Source: an uncultured Clostridia bacterium
GTDB taxonomy: Bacteria; Bacillota; Clostridia; Christensenellales; UBA1242
Direction of reading: 5' to 3'
NCBI GenBank assembly: GCA_947623775.1
Contig: CANQHL010000049.1
Coordinates: 1 to 8,971, forward strand
DNA length: 8,971 nucleotides
The translations under genes and the position numbers were made by a program. The notes under the pieces were generated by a model. It was not told the origin of the DNA. It did not search any database and saw only the letters and a list, made by a program, of their open reading frames with translations. Positions 1 to 6,327 of this stretch are shown one piece after another. How positions within the stretch are numbered: the stretch's first letter is position 1; each line of letters begins with the position of its first letter.

Positions 1-426
1 GCCCTTTTTGCAAACTCTTATACTCTCCTCAATTGCTCTTGCTTTATCTTCGCTGTTAAACAGATGATACATTGGCCCTAAATTTAAAACAATATCAAAT
101 GTGTTATCTTTTAGCATCGACAAATCCATTGCGTCACCTTGATAAGACACAATATTGTCAAGCCCTTTTGACTTTTCACGAAGCACTTGAAGATTTTTCT
201 CGACTAGGTCAACCGCCGTTACATCATATCCCATTTTGGCAAGTGCAACTGAATATCTTCCCGTACCTGCACCGACTTCAAGAATTTTACACCCTTTTTT
301 AACATATTTTTGTATGTATCGCATTGTTGTCAAAAATTCTATACTCTGGGATTTTCTTTCAAATCGTGCGTCTTCATCATAATTTGTATATTTTTCAACA
401 ATTATATCTTTATATTTATTTATCAT
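1..426 (-). CDS. Class I SAM-dependent methyltransferase, 3' end cut by window
   Basis: An unbroken frame of 142 codons runs from ATG at 426 off the left edge. The visible part is the N-terminal half of a Rossmann-fold methyltransferase, transferring a methyl group from S-adenosylmethionine to an unknown acceptor in the cytosol. Motif I (SAM-binding loop) is EVGAGTG at residues 50-56. The acidic residue at the end of strand 2 is D73 in AVDLV. GDAMDL lies at 97-102, and DIVLNLGPMYHL at 111-122 is the strand-4/motif-IV region. A weak GGGGA ribosome binding site sits 6 bases before the ATG. It is the last visible gene of the operon that starts with the NUDIX gene, only 15 bases after the peptidase E-like gene. 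The fold is clear; the substrate cannot be named, since the acceptor-binding part is missing. Confidence 0.9.
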   Translation of the reverse strand, partial: MINKYKDIIVEKYTNYDEDARFERKSQSIEFLTTMRYIQKYVKKGCKILEVGAGTGRYSVALAKMGYDVTAVDLVEKNLQVLREKSKGLDNIVSYQGDAMDLSMLKDNTFDIVLNLGPMYHLFNSEDKARAIEESIRVCKKG

Positions 427-441
427 AATTAATCCCCAAAT

Positions 442-1194
442 TTATAATACGTACTTATCAACAGATGGCAACTTCTTTAATCTGAGAGATAAACCATTTT
501 GACAAATTTGGCTGCATTTTCCATTATCAAAAGAATACGCCTCTCCAAAAATTTCAAAATATGTTTCCTCTTCAATAATATAACTTCCATCAGTTATTGC
601 AATAAAATGTTTCTTTTTGCTATCTTGCAATAATATTTTCTGCAAATCACCCCATTTTTTAAAATGAGGAGAGTTTTTATAATGAGGTTCGATATTAAGA
701 TGAGTTAAACCAAGACCATCAAAATATCTTTCATTATTTAACTCACTTTCATCTTCGGGCGAACAATAAACCTCTTCCGCCATATTTAACGCCCCAGCAC
801 TTTGACCTAAAATAACAGTGTTCAAACTCTTTAACTTTTCTCCAAGCCCAATTTCTGTATAGTATCTCATTTCACCAGCGGTGTCACCACCGGCAAGAAA
901 AATTAAATTTGCTTTTTTAAGTAAAACATCTATCTCTTTTGTTCTTTCGTCAACAACCCATAATTTTTTAAAATCAAAGCCGGACATGTTAAAAGAATTG
1001 AATGTCAATTTTGCATATTCATCGTTTACTTTATGCGAATTCGGATTGCTTGCGATAATCACCAAATTCCCACCTTTTACAAATTTTTGCAAGTTCTCGA
1101 TAAATTTATTCGTGTTGTTGAGTTTTGTCACAACACGCACACCATTTTCTTTCTTGCTTGCCCCTATGTCACTTGTTAAGAATAATACACTCAT
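442..1194 (-). CDS. Peptidase E-like (S51 / class I glutamine amidotransferase-like) serine hydrolase
   Basis: A 250-residue cytosolic protein of the peptidase S51 / type 1 glutamine amidotransferase-like fold. The nucleophile elbow is GQSAGA at residues 130-135 with Ser132, as in peptidase E (GxSAGA), so a serine rather than a cysteine enzyme. LAGGDT at 100-105 matches the glycine-rich turn before the nucleophile, EPHY at 169-172 supplies the likely catalytic His171, and TDGSYIIEE at 201-209 the third acidic region. Characterised peptidase E cleaves Asp-X dipeptides; many relatives have no known substrate, so dipeptidase activity is only a guess. No signal peptide is seen. The ribosome binding site AGAGGTGA overlaps the TAG of the preceding GNAT gene, so translation is probably coupled. 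Start ATG at 1194 is well supported by that site. Confidence 0.88.
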   Translation of the reverse strand: MSVLFLTSDIGASKKENGVRVVTKLNNTNKFIENLQKFVKGGNLVIIASNPNSHKVNDEYAKLTFNSFNMSGFDFKKLWVVDERTKEIDVLLKKANLIFLAGGDTAGEMRYYTEIGLGEKLKSLNTVILGQSAGALNMAEEVYCSPEDESELNNERYFDGLGLTHLNIEPHYKNSPHFKKWGDLQKILLQDSKKKHFIAITDGSYIIEEETYFEIFGEAYSFDNGKCSQICQNGLSLRLKKLPSVDKYVL

Positions 1195-1204
1195 TTTTTC
1201 ACCT

Positions 1205-1744
1205 CTACAATTCTATCCAATATCTTTCCAGCGTTTCGCTTACAGTCAAATCATTAACAGTCCTATTCAATGTTCTCTTGTCTTCAAACTTGCCACCATT
1301 TGCCAATATACACTTTCTTGATGCAACATTTGTGTCAAGACATGTAATAAGCACCTTTTTGATACCTAGTTTTTTACATTTCTCAAGTCCAAGCCGCAAA
1401 ATTTCTTTGCCATATCCCTTACCTCGCTCGTCAACTGCAATGCTGTCACCTATATGGCCTCCAAAATTCAATAGAAAATCTGTAAGCTCATGTCTTATTT
1501 GCAGCATGCCCACAAGTTTATCATCACTTGTCCTTACACAAAGATATTGAGTAGCTTGAACAAATCCATCAGGCAAGTTTTTTCCAAGATGATGGTCGCG
1601 ACTTTCTTTCAACCATTCATCAACATTTTTTCGTCTCAATGAACCTGTTCCGTCCATAGACGAGTTGGCTGCTAAAAAACTCTTTTTATATTCCTCTATT
1701 TGATTATAATATTTTTTTGTCGGCAATATAAGTTTTAAATCCAT
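1205..1744 (-). CDS. GNAT family N-acetyltransferase
   Basis: A 179-residue single-domain GNAT acetyltransferase, transferring acetyl from acetyl-CoA to an amine. The acetyl-CoA pyrophosphate-binding motif A is RGKGYG at residues 107-112, preceded by the strand-4 segment GDSIAVDE. Motif B is visible as TCLDTNVASRK at 134-144 followed by ANGGKFED. The N-terminal 70 residues, with SFLAANSSMDGTGSLRR, form the substrate side, but no substrate can be read from them. Start ATG at 1744 has GGAGG four bases upstream. It sits 10 bases before the peptidase E-like gene and 25 bases after another GNAT gene. The two adjacent GNATs are not tandem copies: their N-termini and motif A contexts differ. Confidence 0.9.
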   Translation of the reverse strand: MDLKLILPTKKYYNQIEEYKKSFLAANSSMDGTGSLRRKNVDEWLKESRDHHLGKNLPDGFVQATQYLCVRTSDDKLVGMLQIRHELTDFLLNFGGHIGDSIAVDERGKGYGKEILRLGLEKCKKLGIKKVLITCLDTNVASRKCILANGGKFEDKRTLNRTVNDLTVSETLERYWIEL

Positions 1745-1769
1745 TTATCCTCCATACAATTCTTTTCTG

Positions 1770-2339
1770 TTATAAATCAATTTTCACCTTGTCGTATACG
1801 CTTTTTAATTTTGTTGAATTTATCTTTTCATAAAAATCGTCCCTGCTTAAATTTGTCAAGATTTCAACAACTTCCTTATTTAAAGCCGGACAAAAACGCA
1901 TGGATTGTCCGACTATTTTATACCCAATCTTTTCGTGCATATGTCGTGAACGATTGTTGAATTCAAAAAATCCATTGTTTAGATTATTCAGTCCAAAAGC
2001 CTCAAATGCTAATTTTGCTCGTGCCACCCAGGTTTCAGTTCCGTAGCCCATGCCGGTGTACTTCTCATTCAACCAAATTCCACCATCACCAACATCATTT
2101 TTTATGTGCAGGCTTGCACCGCCAATAACTTTCCCGCTTTCCTTTAATTCTATTGCAAAAGCAAAATCATCATCTTCTTCAAAATGCCTTGTTATGTATA
2201 AAATGGAATTCTCTTCTGTATATGGAAATGGCACTGTTAAATTTTTGGACGTTTCAAAATTGTTCAATCCCTCGACCTGAGCACTTACATCATTCAACGT
2301 CCACTTTCGCAATATCAATCTCTCTGTTTCTATTTTCAT
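1770..2339 (-). CDS. GNAT acetyltransferase, RimJ/RimL-like
   Basis: A 189-residue protein of the RimJ/RimL (Acetyltransf_3) branch of GNAT. It opens with the branch's typical IETERLILRKW at residues 3-13. The acetyl-CoA loop is YTGMGYG at 94-100, after GDGGIWLNEK, and the later NNRSRHMHEKIGYKIVG (128-144) is the usual Asn/Arg-rich helix plus the GY/F turn. Family members acetylate N-termini of ribosomal proteins, aminoacyl nucleotides, amino acids or antibiotics; the sequence does not choose among these. A lysine-rich tail of about 25 residues follows the domain. GAGGA lies a few bases before the ATG. The gene follows the NUDIX stop by 14 bases within the same operon. Confidence 0.9.
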   Translation of the reverse strand: MKIETERLILRKWTLNDVSAQVEGLNNFETSKNLTVPFPYTEENSILYITRHFEEDDDFAFAIELKESGKVIGGASLHIKNDVGDGGIWLNEKYTGMGYGTETWVARAKLAFEAFGLNNLNNGFFEFNNRSRHMHEKIGYKIVGQSMRFCPALNKEVVEILTNLSRDDFYEKINSTKLKSVYDKVKIDL

Positions 2340-2353
2340 ACTTCCTCGCTATG

Positions 2354-2812
2354 TTACTTTATTTCTCCCAAAACATACTTTGGACTATCGTTCAGTATTT
2401 CACCCCTTTCCTTGTAGTCTTTCACAAAGTTTTCAGCCACTTCGGGAGGCATAAGAGGCAATTGAGGAATCTTTGCAATTTCAATTGTTGTTGGTTTGTA
2501 AATGCCGTTATTCCTATCGGCTTGAAATTCTTCCCCGACTCCAGAGCCAAACTTTCCTGAAATCCACTTGCAAACATAAAAATGCTCAATACTTCTTTGA
2601 CTTTCGTATACATATACCTTTTTAAGCGGTTCTACTTTCAGCCCGAATTCTTCCAAAACTTCTCTTTTTACGCACTCTTCTTCACTCTCATTCAGCTCCT
2701 TGCCGCCGCCTGGAAAAGTATAAAATTTCCTTTCGCCTCTTTCTCTATACATAGAGACAATTCCACCTTCCACATATATTATGGCACGACAACTTACCCT
2801 TTTTTCTTCCAT
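2354..2812 (-). CDS. NUDIX hydrolase
   Basis: A 152-residue NUDIX enzyme, which hydrolyses a nucleoside diphosphate linked to another moiety in a Mg/Mn-dependent reaction. The complete Nudix box Gx5Ex7REUxEExGU is present at residues 36-58, with G36, E42, R50, E51, E54, E55 and G57 all intact, so it should be active. The strand before it, RKFYTFPGGG, is standard. The C-terminal part, with EFQADRNNGIYKPTTIEI and PLMPPEVAENF, is of the type common in small Firmicutes NUDIX proteins of unknown substrate. The ATG at 2812 is preceded by AGGGGG with a 4-base spacer. It is the first gene of a five-gene operon, under the TTGACA promoter just upstream. Confidence 0.92.
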   Translation of the reverse strand: MEEKRVSCRAIIYVEGGIVSMYRERGERKFYTFPGGGKELNESEEECVKREVLEEFGLKVEPLKKVYVYESQRSIEHFYVCKWISGKFGSGVGEEFQADRNNGIYKPTTIEIAKIPQLPLMPPEVAENFVKDYKERGEILNDSPKYVLGEIK

Positions 2813-2868
2813 CTTGCCCCCTAATATTTTTGCTTAATAAATTTCTATTTTAAGCCGTTCTCTTTCTA

Positions 2869-2897
2869 AATTTAATCAAAATTTCAATTATTGTCAA
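2869..2897 (-). promoter_or_regulatory. Candidate sigma-A promoter of the NUDIX operon
   Basis: On the minus strand a perfect -35 TTGACA (2897-2892) is followed by a 17-base spacer and the weaker -10 TAAATT (2874-2869, 4 of 6). It lies about 57 bases before the NUDIX start, in the 141-base gap between the two operons. No operator repeat is obvious. Called by eye. Confidence 0.5.
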
Positions 2898-2908
2898 GAA
2901 ATTGTTTA

Positions 2909-2944
2909 ATAATTGCGGAAAAAACACATATTTTTGCAAATTAT
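2909..2944 (-). other. AT-rich stem-loop between two operons
   Basis: Minus-strand ATAATT-(T)-GC pairs with GCAATTAT, and inside this AAAAA pairs with TTTTT across the loop TATGTG, with small bulges. It lies 10 bases past the TGA of the ART-like gene and just before the next promoter, where a terminator is expected. It lacks a U-tract, so it is a weak terminator candidate or a chance structure. Confidence 0.25.
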
Positions 2945-2953
2945 CACATAAAA

Positions 2954-3526
2954 TCATATCTCTATTATATTTTTTGTATCCTCGATTTCCTGCACAATTT
3001 TTGGAAAATATTCCTTGCAAAATTTATATATGTTACTATCCTTGTTTTGCAGAACATTAAACCTTATAATTCTATCGCGAATATGCTCCTCCATCATCGA
3101 GACATACTCTTTGTCACTATCATCATATTGCTTGAAAATCATTTTCCCAGCGGATATTTCATTTAATAAATATTGATAAACATCATTCACTTTTTTACAA
3201 TTTAATATTTTTGCTGGTTTTTCGCTTACAACTTCTCCGCTAAAAGACGTTTTTCCTTTTTCAAAATTTGCCGAATCTACTTCATAAATATAACATTCTT
3301 CCCCAGAAAATCGTCTCTTTAACGCACCCGGATATGCTTCATAAAAAAATGGTTTTCCATCATTTATTCCATATGTTCCGTCAAAATCACCATTGCTCTT
3401 TTTGCTCCCAAAAAACATGGCAAATTCAAGATTTTCAGTTGCATAAACATAAGGCTTGCCATGTGTTGACACGCGGGGCTCTAGAATTTTTAAATCGGGA
3501 ATACTTGACACGTGATATAATTTCAT
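2954..3526 (-). CDS. Unrecognised protein, possible ADP-ribosyltransferase-fold (Arr/Tpt1-like)
   Basis: A 190-residue cytosolic protein that I do not recognise with certainty. The order of motifs resembles small ADP-ribosyltransferase-fold proteins such as rifamycin ADP-ribosyltransferase (Arr) and Tpt1. LYHVSS with His5 at the N-terminus is like the YHGT/YHGS strand. LKILEPR follows (12-18), then KPYVYATENLEFAMFF (24-39) is like YVYLT..DAA with Tyr28 as the NAD-binding tyrosine. CYIYEVDSANF (78-88) precedes SGEVVSEKPAKI (96-107), which would hold the third residue (E98 or E102). The last 75 residues are charged and probably helical. This assignment is inference from pattern, not a family match. 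It is the last gene of a three-gene operon, with AAGGAGA before the ATG, 13 bases after the GNAT gene, and ends in the window's TGA stop. Confidence 0.85.
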   Translation of the reverse strand: MKLYHVSSIPDLKILEPRVSTHGKPYVYATENLEFAMFFGSKKSNGDFDGTYGINDGKPFFYEAYPGALKRRFSGEECYIYEVDSANFEKGKTSFSGEVVSEKPAKILNCKKVNDVYQYLLNEISAGKMIFKQYDDSDKEYVSMMEEHIRDRIIRFNVLQNKDSNIYKFCKEYFPKIVQEIEDTKNIIEI

Positions 3527-3539
3527 ATTTTCTCCTTAT

Positions 3540-4064
3540 TTATAAAATTTTTTCAATTTCAACAATTGTTTCATCTAAATTAAATTTTTTTGAAGTAAAC
3601 CTGCCAACCACTTTAAACCCCAAATCATAAAATACTTTCAATGCAACTGTTCTTGTTTTCGGCACCGTGTCGACGAGAACCGCAACGCCATCTTTTTTTG
3701 CCACTTCAAATAATTTTTTTAGTGCAGGTCGCATATAGCCTTGTCCGCGATATTCATTTTTTATAACTATTCCCATTGACGCCTTTTTTGTTTCTGGATT
3801 TTTTGCGTAATTTACATATCCAACAAAAATCCCCGCTTCTTCATCTAAAATATACGCATAAAAGAAATTAGGATCATCAAGTTTATCTTCAACCCATTTT
3901 GACCATTTTTCTTTTGGAAAATCTATACAACCGGTTTCATAATGATACCCTGCAAAATTTAAATCATAACCTGCATTATAATTCATTGTTGCTGGGTCTT
4001 CCATGCAAGCCTTTCTAAACCAAAGGTCGTCCAATTTTGGAACATACAATTTTATTTTCTTCAT
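3540..4064 (-). CDS. GNAT family N-acetyltransferase
   Basis: A 174-residue GNAT acetyltransferase. The acetyl-CoA binding loop is RGQGYM at residues 106-111, within MGIVIKNEYRGQGYMRPAL; the sixth position is Met instead of the more usual Gly/Ala. The strand before it, FVGYVNYA (80-87), and KVFYDLGFKVVG (143-154) complete the fold. The N-terminal segment DLWFRKACMEDPATMNYN is of a kind seen in a Firmicutes GNAT subgroup of unknown substrate. There is no good ribosome binding site before ATG 4064; the hydrolase stop codon is only 3 bases upstream (TAATTTATG), so translation probably depends on re-initiation by ribosomes ending the hydrolase. That makes a 1:1 output of the two proteins plausible. 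Confidence 0.9.
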   Translation of the reverse strand: MKKIKLYVPKLDDLWFRKACMEDPATMNYNAGYDLNFAGYHYETGCIDFPKEKWSKWVEDKLDDPNFFYAYILDEEAGIFVGYVNYAKNPETKKASMGIVIKNEYRGQGYMRPALKKLFEVAKKDGVAVLVDTVPKTRTVALKVFYDLGFKVVGRFTSKKFNLDETIVEIEKIL

Positions 4065-4067
4065 AAA

Positions 4068-4667
4068 TTAATTACTTTTATCTAATTTTTCTATCAATTC
4101 TTCCAATTCGTTCAATTCAAAGACGCCGGCATCAAAATTAAAATGCCCCTTTCCTTTTATAAAAATAGGTGTAGATTTTATTGCTTTTGAGTAATTTTCA
4201 AGATTTTCTTGCAAAAAGAAAATATCATCATCACAAAACAATGAATATTTAGGAAAAGTTTTTTGGCTAAATTCAAAAAATTCCTCTTTTGTAGGCTTAA
4301 ATAATTTGGAAATTGGTGCAAATGAAAATGCTCGTTCTGGAGCGGTTGGTTTCATATCCAATACATCAAATGGGCCAGCACATGAGATATATGCTTTTAT
4401 GTTCAAATTTTTTTCAACTAAATATTTTACCAAAAATTGTGTTCCTATTGATTGTCCAACAAAAATTGTTTCTTGCGGAATAATATTTGGCAAAATGTTT
4501 AAGTCACAATAGTCTTTCCATTGTTCATAGGAAATATTTTCTCTATAACTCCCTAGTGATGGCATAAAAACTTTTAGTCCAATCGCCTCGCATTTCTCTT
4601 TTAAATGTGGAAAATAAGGTTCTTTCTCTATTCCCCCAATTCCATGAATAACCACGATTGATTTCAT
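4068..4667 (-). CDS. RBBP9/YdeN-like alpha/beta serine hydrolase
   Basis: A 199-residue small alpha/beta hydrolase of the RBBP9/YdeN type. With the chosen start, VVIHGIGG (residues 5-12) is the oxyanion-loop strand, GQSIGT (71-76) the nucleophile elbow with Ser73, CDDD (145-148) supplies the acid and GHF (174-176) the His175. Spacing and length (about 200 residues) fit the family, whose substrates are mostly unknown esters or amides. A frame-compatible GTG exists 12 bases further out (4679), but the GGAGG at 4677-4673 lies over that GTG and is correctly spaced for ATG 4667, so the ATG is the start. First gene of a three-gene operon with the GNAT and ART-like genes. No signal peptide. Confidence 0.9.
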   Translation of the reverse strand: MKSIVVIHGIGGIEKEPYFPHLKEKCEAIGLKVFMPSLGSYRENISYEQWKDYCDLNILPNIIPQETIFVGQSIGTQFLVKYLVEKNLNIKAYISCAGPFDVLDMKPTAPERAFSFAPISKLFKPTKEEFFEFSQKTFPKYSLFCDDDIFFLQENLENYSKAIKSTPIFIKGKGHFNFDAGVFELNELEELIEKLDKSN

Positions 4668-4672
4668 TTTTT

Positions 4673-4677
4673 CCTCC
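4673..4677 (-). promoter_or_regulatory. Ribosome binding site deciding the hydrolase start
   Basis: Minus-strand GGAGG is followed by AAAAA and then ATG (4667). The upstream in-frame GTG at 4679 overlaps this site and has no ribosome binding site of its own, so it is not the start. Confidence 0.8.
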
Positions 4678-4720
4678 ACTTTTCATATGTAATTTCAAAT
4701 AAATGCAAATTTTTTCAATT

Positions 4721-4750
4721 TTTATAGTTTTTTTACATCATTTTTTGCAA
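4721..4750 (-). promoter_or_regulatory. Candidate promoter of the hydrolase-GNAT-ART-like operon
   Basis: Minus-strand TTGCAA (4750-4745) is followed after 18 bases by TATAAA (4726-4721, 5 of 6). It begins right after the stop of the upstream GNAT gene and would give a leader of about 45 bases. In such AT-rich DNA the -10 match alone is weak evidence. Confidence 0.4.
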
Positions 4751-5308
4751 TTATTCGTTATTTTCATTTTTAATAATTGCCCACATATCACAATCCTGCA
4801 ATTCACCGGCTCTATTTACGGCGTATTTTCTAAGTACGCCCTCATGTTTCATTCCGACTTTTTCCATAACTCTCCCGCTTTTTGGATTTTTCACATCGTG
4901 AATGGCCTCAATTCTTATGTACCCAACATTGAATAAAAGTTTTATAACAACTCTTGCCGCTTCAGGCATAATACCTTTTCCCCAATATTCATCACCTATA
5001 ACCCAACCAAGTTCGGCTCGAAATTTTTCTTCGTTGTTATTGACAACATCAATGCAGCCGATAACTTCGTTATTTTCTTTCCAGACTATTGCCCACCTAT
5101 AAGTGCTTTTCTTCTTGTATTCCGGTAATACAAAATTTTTAAGATATTCTTGTGTATCATTTACGCTCTTGTGTGGCCACCATGTAAGATATTCAGTCAC
5201 CTTATCTTTGCTGGTGTAATTTTCAAACATTTGTTTTGCATCTTCCAATTTAAATTTCCTTAAAATTAAACGTTCTGTTTCAATTCTTATTGTTCCTGTA
5301 TGTTTCAT
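4751..5308 (-). CDS. GNAT acetyltransferase, RimJ/RimL-like
   Basis: A 185-residue acetyltransferase of the RimJ/RimL branch. The signature N-terminus IRIETERLILRKF is at residues 7-19. LGWVIGDEYWGKGIMPEA (100-117) carries the acetyl-CoA loop WGKGIM at 109-114. NPKSGRVMEKVGMKHEGVL (141-159) is the conserved C-terminal helix and beta-turn. These features are typical of the large ribosomal-protein-serine/alanine acetyltransferase-like group, most of whose members act on unknown amines. It has the best ribosome binding site of the window, AAAGGAGAAG, ahead of ATG 5308. It shares the family with the GNAT at 1770-2339 but the two differ throughout, so they are not a recent duplication. About 110 bases separate it from the metalloprotein gene, so it may have its own promoter. 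Confidence 0.92.
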   Translation of the reverse strand: MKHTGTIRIETERLILRKFKLEDAKQMFENYTSKDKVTEYLTWWPHKSVNDTQEYLKNFVLPEYKKKSTYRWAIVWKENNEVIGCIDVVNNNEEKFRAELGWVIGDEYWGKGIMPEAARVVIKLLFNVGYIRIEAIHDVKNPKSGRVMEKVGMKHEGVLRKYAVNRAGELQDCDMWAIIKNENNE

Positions 5309-5377
5309 AACTTCTCCTTTGTTTTTTAAGCATTTTTGTGATTTTTTTGATTTTTACAAGGTTTTTTCATGATTTTG

Positions 5378-5406
5378 ATAATATTTTTAAAAAATCAAGT
5401 TTTAAA
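5378..5406 (-). promoter_or_regulatory. Weak promoter candidate for the GNAT at 4751-5308
   Basis: Minus-strand TTTAAA (5406-5401) with a 17-base spacer to TATTAT (5383-5378). The -10 is 5 of 6, the -35 only 4 of 6, in a very A/T-rich 108-base gap where such matches arise by chance. Nothing else recognisable is in the gap. Confidence 0.22.
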
Positions 5407-5416
5407 TTTTTACTTC

Positions 5417-6100
5417 TTATAAGTTTAATATCATGTCAATAGACTTTTTTAAGATGTTTTTACCAACTAATCTTATTTTTTCAACATCTGTTTTGAGCGT
5501 CTCTAACATTTCTTTTTCAATGTGTTGATTGAAAATATAATATCCGATCACCTTAAACATATCATAGCCATTATATTTTTCTGATTTAACCTTTTTTATA
5601 TCGTCAAGTATATTTACATCAAAATCTTCTACTTTTATATTTTTACAAATGTTTTTTAAATCTTGTGTTTTAATTTCACTCGTTAACCCGTCCAAATATG
5701 TTGCAAAACTCTCATCAAGCCATCGTACTCTTGGAATGTTGTACTTATGATAAACACAATTATCAAAATACAAATGAACAATTTCATGCAAAAGAGTATG
5801 TTCTTTCGCCTTCACATCTTTTTCATCTTCAACATCAACAAGCACTTGGATTTCATTATTGTAAAAACAACCGCTTGCCCAAATTGGTGGTTCATTGCCA
5901 TCTGAAATAGATTTAATATAGTTTACAAAATCAATTCTATTTGAAAAATAAGATGCTTTCAAAATCGTCACTTCGTCGCAATCAAAAAGTTTATCAAGTG
6001 TAATTCTGCCTTTCTCGGCAATGTCTATTGAATTTACAACGCAATTTTTTACCTTTTCATCATAGTAAATTTCATAATGCTTTGTCTTTATTTTAAGCAT
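5417..6100 (-). CDS. Cytosolic gluzincin-type HEXXH metalloprotein (peptidase MA-like)
   Basis: A 227-residue protein with a zinc-peptidase core. HEIVH (residues 105-109) gives two zinc-binding histidines and the catalytic Glu106, and WLDESFATYLDG (127-138) gives the third ligand Glu130. The spacing HEXXH-x20-E is close to the x18 of M1 aminopeptidases and fits gluzincins/peptidase MA. The downstream YNGYDMFKVIGYYIF (176-190) resembles the Tyr-rich helix that follows the active site in that group. There is no signal peptide or membrane segment, so it should act in the cytosol; the substrate is unknown. An in-frame TTG at 6115 would add five residues, but GGGAGG at 6110-6105 is spaced for ATG 6100. 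It appears monocistronic, with its own strong promoter. Confidence 0.85.
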   Translation of the reverse strand: MLKIKTKHYEIYYDEKVKNCVVNSIDIAEKGRITLDKLFDCDEVTILKASYFSNRIDFVNYIKSISDGNEPPIWASGCFYNNEIQVLVDVEDEKDVKAKEHTLLHEIVHLYFDNCVYHKYNIPRVRWLDESFATYLDGLTSEIKTQDLKNICKNIKVEDFDVNILDDIKKVKSEKYNGYDMFKVIGYYIFNQHIEKEMLETLKTDVEKIRLVGKNILKKSIDMILNL

Positions 6101-6104
6101 TTTG

Positions 6105-6110
6105 CCTCCC
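6105..6110 (-). promoter_or_regulatory. Ribosome binding site in a hairpin loop, deciding the metalloprotein start
   Basis: Minus-strand GGGAGG lies four bases before ATG 6100 and overlaps the alternative TTG start, ruling that out. It sits in the loop of a possible 6-bp stem, TTTTGC (6117-6112) with GCAAAA (6105-6100). Confidence 0.65.
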
Positions 6111-6146
6111 TGCAAAAAGGAAATTTATATTTTATTACTCTTTTTT

Positions 6147-6203
6147 TTAATTAAAAATTGTTTTTTGTATGGCAAACAGCTCAAATTCCTTTTGATTTAT
6201 CAT
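6147..6203 (-). other. Possible 18-codon leader ORF upstream of the metalloprotein gene
   Basis: An ATG lies 11 bases past the -10 box of the promoter at 6214-6241, so close to the predicted transcript start that almost no leader remains. The frame reads 18 residues (begins MINQKEFELF) and ends at TAA 6147, about 46 bases before the metalloprotein ATG. It has no ribosome binding site. It could be a leaderless leader peptide or chance. Confidence 0.2.
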
Positions 6204-6213
6204 GGATATTGCG

Positions 6214-6241
6214 ATTATAACACAAATCTATTTAAAATCAA
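6214..6241 (-). promoter_or_regulatory. Strong extended -10 promoter for the metalloprotein gene
   Basis: Minus-strand TTGATT (6241-6236), 16-base spacer, then TGT-TATAAT with the perfect -10 at 6219-6214 and a TGn extension. The predicted start is near 6207, leaving a 5' leader of about 107 bases before ATG 6100. This is the best promoter match in the window. Confidence 0.65.
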
Positions 6242-6256
6242 AATCTTACGCTGCAT

Positions 6257-6293
6257 AAAATAAAATCAAAATAAAAAATTTATTTTCGATTTT
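6257..6293 (-). terminator. AT-rich hairpin, candidate terminator after the 110-residue gene
   Basis: On the minus strand AAAATC-(G)-AAAATAAA (6293-6279) pairs with TTTATTTT-GATTTT (6275-6262) across a 3-base TTT loop, a 14-bp stem with one bulged G, followed by ATTTT. It lies 35 bases past the stop of the unknown gene and just before the next promoter. The stem has almost no G/C, so it may be weak. Confidence 0.42.
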
Positions 6294-6327
6294 TTACACA
6301 AGAAAGTTTAATTTAGCAAAAATAAAG

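Noticed and set aside
881..1550. Open frames on the plus strand opposite the peptidase E-like and GNAT genes.
   Set aside because: They are antisense to strongly supported genes, have low-complexity Phe/Leu/Ser-rich translations and no ribosome binding site.
1205..2339. Tandem duplication of adjacent GNAT genes.
   Set aside because: The two proteins differ in N-terminus, acetyl-CoA loop (RGKGYG versus TGMGYG) and tail; they belong to different GNAT branches.
2954..2956. UGA read as tryptophan (mycoplasma-type code).
   Set aside because: The ART-like gene ends at this TGA at a sensible length, Trp is encoded by TGG elsewhere, and no gene needs UGA readthrough.
4665..4679. GTG start for the RBBP9-like hydrolase.
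   Set aside because: The GTG overlaps the GGAGG that is correctly spaced for ATG 4667.
1..5308. Integron-like cassette array (many small same-strand enzyme genes, several GNATs).
   Set aside because: The gaps within the operons are 3-25 bases, too short for attC sites. The longer gaps show no GTTRRRY-type ends or shared repeats, and no integrase is present.
6144..6157. Perfect palindrome TTTTTAATTAAAAA in the metalloprotein leader.
   Set aside because: A pure A/T palindrome in A/T-rich spacer, expected by chance; no flanking signal.
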